Of a stretch of 12,499 bases of DNA, positions 6,570 to 12,499 are shown in pieces. Location of the stretch: contig DDOU01000044.1 in the NCBI GenBank assembly GCA_002341825.1, forward strand, positions 2,702 to 15,200. The letters are read 5' to 3'. The translations under genes were made by a program, and so were the position numbers. Source of the DNA: Candidatus Igneacidithiobacillus taiwanensis. Lineage in GTDB: Bacteria; Pseudomonadota; Gammaproteobacteria; Acidithiobacillales; Acidithiobacillaceae. Numbering within the stretch: the stretch's first letter is position 1; each line of letters begins with the position of its first letter. The notes below the pieces were generated by a model, which saw nothing but the letters and a program-made list of their open reading frames with translations, was not told the origin of the DNA and made no database searches.

Positions 6570-7325
6570 ATGACCAGTCCTGTTGTGAGTATGCGTGCTC
6601 TTCTCGAAGCCGGTGTGCATTTTGGCCACCAATCCCGTTATTGGCATCCAAAAATGGCGCCCTATCTCTTTGGCGAACGCAATCGAATCCACATCATCAA
6701 CTTGGAGCACACCCTGCCGATGCTGCGCACCGCGCTGGCGTTTCTCGAGCAACTGTCGCGCAAGCATGGTCGGGTGCTCTTTGTGGGCACCAAGCGTCAG
6801 GCGCGCGACGTGATTGCCGAAGAGGCCAAGCGCTGCGGCGCTTTCTACGTCAATCAGCGTTGGCTGGGCGGCACCCTGACCAATTTCAAAACCATTCGCC
6901 AGTCTCTGCGCCGTATGGAAGAGCTCGAGCAGATGCGCAGTGACGGTACCATCGAGAAACTCACCAAGAAAGAGGCTCTCGATCTGCAGCGTGAGCTCGA
7001 CAAGTTGGAGCGCAGCCTGGGCGGTATCAAGGAAATGACCGGGGTGCCGGATGCCATTTTCGTCATCGACGTCGGTCACGAAAACATCGCCGTTGCCGAG
7101 GCCAAGAAGTTGGGCATCCCGGTGATTGGCGTCGTCGATAGTAACTGCGACCCGACCCTGATCGACTACCCGATTCCCGGCAATGACGACGCGGCGCGGG
7201 CGATTCGGCTGTACGCCAGTCTCGCCGCGGATGCGATCCTGGCCGGCCGGCAGGGCATCGAGGCAGATCTTCTCGACGATTTTGTCGAGGTAGACGAAGA
7301 GATCATCGAAATCGACGCAGATTAA
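6570..7325 (+). CDS. rpsB: 30S ribosomal protein S2
   Basis: A 251-residue S2 protein (E. coli 241), a component of the small-subunit platform close to S1 and the mRNA exit. Family hallmarks are the N-terminal [19 protein letters not shown] at 11-29, [16 protein letters not shown] at 71-86 and [15 protein letters not shown] at 95-109. A helical coiled-coil follows at roughly 112-155, then [19 protein letters not shown] and [14 protein letters not shown]. The C-terminus is an acidic tail. The ATG is preceded by GGAG at 6561-6564. It is the first gene of the translation/envelope operon, with its own promoter and folded leader, and tsf follows after 36 nt. Confidence 0.98.
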   Translation: MTSPVVSMRALLEAGVHFGHQSRYWHPKMAPYLFGERNRIHIINLEHTLPMLRTALAFLEQLSRKHGRVLFVGTKRQARDVIAEEAKRCGAFYVNQRWLGGTLTNFKTIRQSLRRMEELEQMRSDGTIEKLTKKEALDLQRELDKLERSLGGIKEMTGVPDAIFVIDVGHENIAVAEAKKLGIPVIGVVDSNCDPTLIDYPIPGNDDAARAIRLYASLAADAILAGRQGIEADLLDDFVEVDEEIIEIDAD

Positions 7326-7361
7326 TCAGCCCCCTTCCATCCCGGAGTTCAGGAGTAAGCA

Positions 7362-9516
<2,155 letters not shown>

Positions 9517-9517
9517 G

Positions 9518-10282
9518 TTGAGCTCCGCTTTGGCGGCAGAGACCGCCAACAAGCATCCTCGGCATATTGCCATCATTATGGATGGTAATGGCCGTTGGGC
9601 CTACCGCCGGCATTTGCCGCGTGTGGCTGGTCACCGGCGCGGCGCCGAGGTGGTGCGAGAGATGGTGCAGCGCTGTGTCGACTTAAAAATTCCGCACCTC
9701 ACCCTTTTTGCCTTCAGCACCGAGAATTGGCGCCGTCCGCCGCTCGAGGTGCGGCTGCTGATGAATCTTTTTCGCCTCCTTTTGCGCCGCGAGGCGCGCA
9801 AGCTGCACGAGAATGGCGTGCGTTTGCGCATCATCGGCGAGCGTAGCAACCTTGCCGCAGATTTGCAGACCCTGATCGCCGAGGCCGAGGCCCTAACGGC
9901 CGAAAATCGCCGGCTCACCCTCAACTTGGCGGTCAACTACGGTGGCCGCTGGGATATTACCCAAGCAACGAAGCGCGCCGTCGCCCGGCACCTGGAATCG
10001 GGAGAGAGTCTCGACACCTTCCGTGAAGAAGACCTTGCCGCAGAACTCTGTTTGGCCGACAGCCCGGAGCCCGATCTTCTCATTCGTACTGGTGGTGAGG
10101 AGCGAATCAGCAATTTCCTCATTTGGCAGTTGGCGTATACCGAGTTCTATTTTACCGACACCCTGTGGCCGGATTTCGACGGCAATGCCTTGGAGTTGGC
10201 GCTAAAATCCTTTGCCCATCGGCAGCGACGCTTTGGTCGCACGGGCGATCAAATCTTGGATGATGCTTGCGCCAGCGACTGA
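9518..10282 (+). CDS. uppS: Undecaprenyl diphosphate synthase (cis-prenyltransferase)
   Basis: A 254-residue UppS (E. coli 253), which adds eight isopentenyl units in cis to farnesyl diphosphate to make the C55 carrier lipid for peptidoglycan and other surface polymers. The catalytic motif HIAIIMDGNGRWA gives D22, the Mg/diphosphate ligand equivalent to E. coli Asp26. TLFAFSTENWRRP at 62-74 and the C-terminal signature RTGGEERISNF at 190-200, continuing LIWQLAYTEFYF, are complete. The start is TTG at 9518, one base after the frr stop and 6 nt after a strong GGAGG. It overlaps cdsA by 16 nt. The window also holds dxr, which feeds the isoprenoid pathway supplying its substrate. Confidence 0.97.
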   Translation: MSSALAAETANKHPRHIAIIMDGNGRWAYRRHLPRVAGHRRGAEVVREMVQRCVDLKIPHLTLFAFSTENWRRPPLEVRLLMNLFRLLLRREARKLHENGVRLRIIGERSNLAADLQTLIAEAEALTAENRRLTLNLAVNYGGRWDITQATKRAVARHLESGESLDTFREEDLAAELCLADSPEPDLLIRTGGEERISNFLIWQLAYTEFYFTDTLWPDFDGNALELALKSFAHRQRRFGRTGDQILDDACASD

Positions 10283-11067
10283 TCACTGCCACTCTTCTTT
10301 TGGCGGTCTTTCTACCGCTACTGCTGTACAGCCCGGTCTGGCTCTTTTTTTCGGTTCTTGTCCTGGTATTTATCCTCGCCGCCGGCGAGTGGTGGCAGCT
10401 GAGCGGAGTTCGACATCCGCGACTTTGGCAGAGTGCCGCCGCCTTCACCTTGTTGTTGTTGACTCCGTTACTGTTCGAGTTGCCGGATTTGCCCATCTAC
10501 GTTGCCGGGGCGTCGACGATCTTTTGGGCCTGTACCCTAGTCCTGCTCATTGCGCTGCGCCGGCGCGGCACGTTGTCTCCGGGTTTTCTTGCCGTGGCTG
10601 GCTTTCCCGCCCTGATCCCCGCCTTTGCCTTGGGCATTTGGTTACAGGGCAGGCAACCCCTGTGGTTGCTCTGGGGCATCGGTATCGTAATCCTCACCGA
10701 TGTATTTGCGATGTTGGCAGGTAAGCGCTTCGGTCGCGCGCGTTTGGCACCAATGCTGAGTCCGGGCAAGACCTGGGCCGGGCTCTGGGGCGGCTTGCTT
10801 GGCGGCGTGCTCGGGGGCACACTGGGGGCTGGACTCTTTTGGTCTTGGCAACCCGCAATCTGCCTTGCTGGGGCTGGTATTGGGATTGTAGTGGCGACCT
10901 TTGGGGTGGCGGGCGATCTGTTTGAGAGTCTGTTGAAGCGCTCGGCGGGCCAAAAAGATAGCGGTCAGCTTTTGCCCGGTCATGGCGGTGTACTCGATCG
11001 CCTCGATGCCTTGACGGCGGGCCTGCCAGTATTCATCAGCTTACTGTTTCTGTGGGGGAAACTATGA
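10267..11067 (+). CDS. cdsA: Phosphatidate cytidylyltransferase (CDP-diacylglycerol synthase)
   Basis: A 266-residue polytopic membrane enzyme that makes CDP-diacylglycerol from phosphatidic acid and CTP, the entry point to membrane phospholipids (E. coli CdsA 285). The protein is mostly hydrophobic, with several transmembrane segments beginning right at the N-terminus ([20 protein letters not shown]). The CdsA signature is complete at residues 221-247: S221, KR at 224-225, KD at 230-231, HGG at 239-241 and DRLD at 244-247. The start is well constrained: an in-frame TGA at 10261-10263 leaves TTG at 10267 as the first possible start, and MRQRLITA matches the usual CdsA beginning. The gene overlaps the end of uppS by 16 nt in another frame and shares ATGA with dxr. 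Confidence 0.95.
   Translation: MRQRLITATLLLAVFLPLLLYSPVWLFFSVLVLVFILAAGEWWQLSGVRHPRLWQSAAAFTLLLLTPLLFELPDLPIYVAGASTIFWACTLVLLIALRRRGTLSPGFLAVAGFPALIPAFALGIWLQGRQPLWLLWGIGIVILTDVFAMLAGKRFGRARLAPMLSPGKTWAGLWGGLLGGVLGGTLGAGLFWSWQPAICLAGAGIGIVVATFGVAGDLFESLLKRSAGQKDSGQLLPGHGGVLDRLDALTAGLPVFISLLFLWGKL
11054..11058 (+). promoter_or_regulatory. dxr: Ribosome binding site of dxr
   Basis: A GGGGG run lies 5 nt before the ATG at 11064. This supports 11064 as the start, rather than the GTG at 11052, which is part of the same region and has no comparable site. Confidence 0.6.
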
Positions 11068-12227
11068 CACGCGGCATTTGCATCCTTGGTGCGACGGGCT
11101 CCATCGGCAAGAGCACCCTCGACGTCCTGGCCCGCCATCCGGAGCGCTTTCGTGTGCTGGTTTTGACTGCCAACGGGCGGGTCGACGAAATGGCGGAGCT
11201 CTGCCGCCAGCATCGCCCCAAGCTCGCCGTGATGCGCGATCCGGCTGCTGCGCAACGCCTGCGCGAGCGTCTTGCCGATCTTCCCGATATCGAGGTCGGC
11301 GGTGGTGAGGAGGCGCTCTGCGCGGCGGTGGATTACCCAGGCGTGCAGGAGGTCATGGCGGCCATCGTCGGCGCCGCGGGGCTGCTACCGACCCTCGCCG
11401 CCGTGCGCGCGGGTAAGAAGATCTATCTCGCCAACAAAGAATGTCTGGTGATGGCGGGTGAGCTCTTCATGGAAGAGGTGCGCCGCCATGGCGTTACTCT
11501 CCTGCCCATCGATAGCGAGCACAATGCGATTTTTCAGTGTTTTGGTGACGAGCGGGGCGTGCGCCGCATCATCCTTACCGCCTCCGGCGGACCCTTCCGG
11601 GAAACCCCCCTGGCGAACTTGGCGCAGGTCACGCCGGAGCAGGCTTGTGCGCACCCCAATTGGGTCATGGGACGCAAGATTTCCGTCGATTCGGCAACCA
11701 TGATGAACAAAGGCCTCGAGGTCATCGAAGCACGTTGGCTTTTTGACCTGAGCGTCGATCGTATCTCGGTGCTCATCCACCCACAAAGTATCATCCATTC
11801 CATGGTGGAGTATCTCGATGGCTCGGTGTTGGCGCAGCTCGGTAATCCCGACATGCGTACTCCTATCGCCCACGCCCTGGCCTACCCAGAGCGCATCGAT
11901 AGCGGCGTATCCTCCCTCGACTTGGCGCGGGGGCCGGCCCTGCAGTTTCAGGAGCCGGATTTGCAACGCTTTCCCTGTCTGGCCCTGGCCTTCGAGGCCT
12001 TGGCCGGCGGTTCGGCGGCCACGGCGGTGCTCAACGCCGCCAATGAAATTGCCGTTCAGGCCTTTCTCGACGGCAAACTGCCATTCCTCGGCATTCCGCG
12101 AGTCGTTGCCGCCACCCTCGAGGTGTATCAGCCGCAGCGTCCGGCGGATCTACCAGCCGTAATGGCTATCGATGCCGAGGCCCGTATCCGCGCCCAGCAG
12201 CAAATTCCCCTTGCCGGCGCTGCCTGA
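11064..12227 (+). CDS. dxr: 1-deoxy-D-xylulose 5-phosphate reductoisomerase
   Basis: A 387-residue DXR (E. coli 398), which converts DXP to 2-C-methyl-D-erythritol 4-phosphate with NADPH, the first committed step of the non-mevalonate isoprenoid pathway and the fosmidomycin target. The NADPH site is [10 protein letters not shown] near the N-terminus, followed by [15 protein letters not shown]. Metal ligands D150 and E152 fall in [11 protein letters not shown], with exactly the E. coli numbering. The third ligand, equivalent to E. coli E231, is E219 in [15 protein letters not shown]. The catalytic-loop [13 protein letters not shown] and [12 protein letters not shown] are also present. ATG 11064 is preferred because it overlaps the cdsA stop (ATGA), has a G-rich ribosome site and aligns with the usual start; GTG at 11052 would add four residues. 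Confidence 0.97.
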   Translation: MTRGICILGATGSIGKSTLDVLARHPERFRVLVLTANGRVDEMAELCRQHRPKLAVMRDPAAAQRLRERLADLPDIEVGGGEEALCAAVDYPGVQEVMAAIVGAAGLLPTLAAVRAGKKIYLANKECLVMAGELFMEEVRRHGVTLLPIDSEHNAIFQCFGDERGVRRIILTASGGPFRETPLANLAQVTPEQACAHPNWVMGRKISVDSATMMNKGLEVIEARWLFDLSVDRISVLIHPQSIIHSMVEYLDGSVLAQLGNPDMRTPIAHALAYPERIDSGVSSLDLARGPALQFQEPDLQRFPCLALAFEALAGGSAATAVLNAANEIAVQAFLDGKLPFLGIPRVVAATLEVYQPQRPADLPAVMAIDAEARIRAQQQIPLAGAA

Positions 12228-12233
12228 GCCCGC

Positions 12234-12499
12234 GTGAATATCCTGATCACCCTTCTGGCCTTCATTATTGCCGTCAGCATTCTGGTAACTTTTCACGAAG
12301 CCGGGCATTTTTTTGTGGCGCGCGCCCTGGGGGTACGGATTCTGCGCTTTAGTGTAGGCTTTGGTCCGGCGCTCTGGCAGCGCCGCTTTGGCGCGGATGC
12401 CATCGAGTTTCGCTTGGCGGCGATTCCCTTTGGCGGTTATGTGAAGATGCTCGAAGCGACACCGGGGGAGACGGTGCCCGACGGCGACCGCGGGCGTGC
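12234..12499 (+). CDS. rseP: RseP-family site-2 zinc metalloprotease, 5' part
   Basis: The first 88 residues of a membrane-embedded S2P-type protease, cut off by the window end. RseP cleaves anti-sigma factor RseA in the inner membrane during the sigma-E envelope stress response and also removes signal-peptide remnants. The first hydrophobic segment (about 3-20) runs into the zinc motif HEAGH, H21/E22/H25, at nearly the same place as in E. coli (H22/E23/H26). VGFGPALWQRRFG and the IPFGGYVKML motif follow. The start is GTG at 12234, 6 nt after the dxr stop; no good ribosome site is visible, so coupling to dxr is likely. The PDZ domains and the C-terminal zinc ligand are outside the window. Confidence 0.95.
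   Translation, partial: MNILITLLAFIIAVSILVTFHEAGHFFVARALGVRILRFSVGFGPALWQRRFGADAIEFRLAAIPFGGYVKMLEATPGETVPDGDRGR

Noticed and set aside
6422..6943. Out-of-frame ORF spanning the rpsB leader and the start of rpsB, with an ATG at 6518
   Set aside because: It overlaps the conserved S2 N-terminus in another frame, encodes a Cys/Ser/Arg-rich sequence with no family and runs through the structured leader.
10260..10282. ATGATG just before cdsA as a possible start
   Set aside because: Both ATGs are in a different frame from cdsA. The cdsA frame has a stop at 10261-10263, leaving TTG 10267 as the start.

Overview
The window is a dense stretch of bacterial chromosome. All real genes are on the + strand, with almost no non-coding DNA. 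It looks like a GC-rich proteobacterium. The order rpsB-tsf-pyrH-frr-uppS-cdsA-dxr-rseP, the E. coli-like sigma-70 elements and a near-consensus Pho box all point to Proteobacteria. The gene content (phoBR beside ppx) and protein style are reminiscent of Acidithiobacillus, but that genus call is inference without a database search.

Region 1 (1-5798) is a phosphate-signalling block behind a tRNA-modification gene. The 3' part of mnmA (tRNA 2-thiouridylase) is followed after 3 nt by phoB, which overlaps phoR (ATGA). A 70-nt gap then carries a Pho box correctly spaced from a -10 element, ahead of pstB-phoU-ppx. Together these genes would sense phosphate limitation (PhoR/PhoB, with PhoU as the brake), energise phosphate uptake (PstB) and turn over polyphosphate (Ppx). 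The other Pst subunits (pstS, pstC, pstA) are not in the window.

Region 2 (5804-6415) is one DedA-family membrane protein gene with a probable TTG start, immediately behind ppx.

Region 3 (6416-6569) is a 154-nt gap with a strong promoter (extended -10, 17-bp spacer, GC-rich discriminator) and an RNA leader that can fold into a closed stem around an H-type pseudoknot. It is a good candidate for autogenous control by ribosomal protein S2.

Region 4 (6570-12499) is the conserved translation and envelope operon: rpsB (S2), tsf (EF-Ts), pyrH (UMP kinase), frr (ribosome recycling), uppS (undecaprenyl-PP synthase), cdsA (CDP-diacylglycerol synthase), dxr (MEP-pathway isoprenoids) and the 5' end of rseP (site-2 protease). 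Most junctions overlap or nearly touch, so translational coupling is likely. dxr supplies isoprenoid precursor to uppS, and cdsA supplies phospholipid precursor.

No tRNA or rRNA gene, insertion sequence, CRISPR array or other mobile element was seen. I found no convincing new system. The points worth a second look are regulatory (Pho box, S2 leader) and organisational (orphan pstB beside ppx, phoBR behind mnmA).
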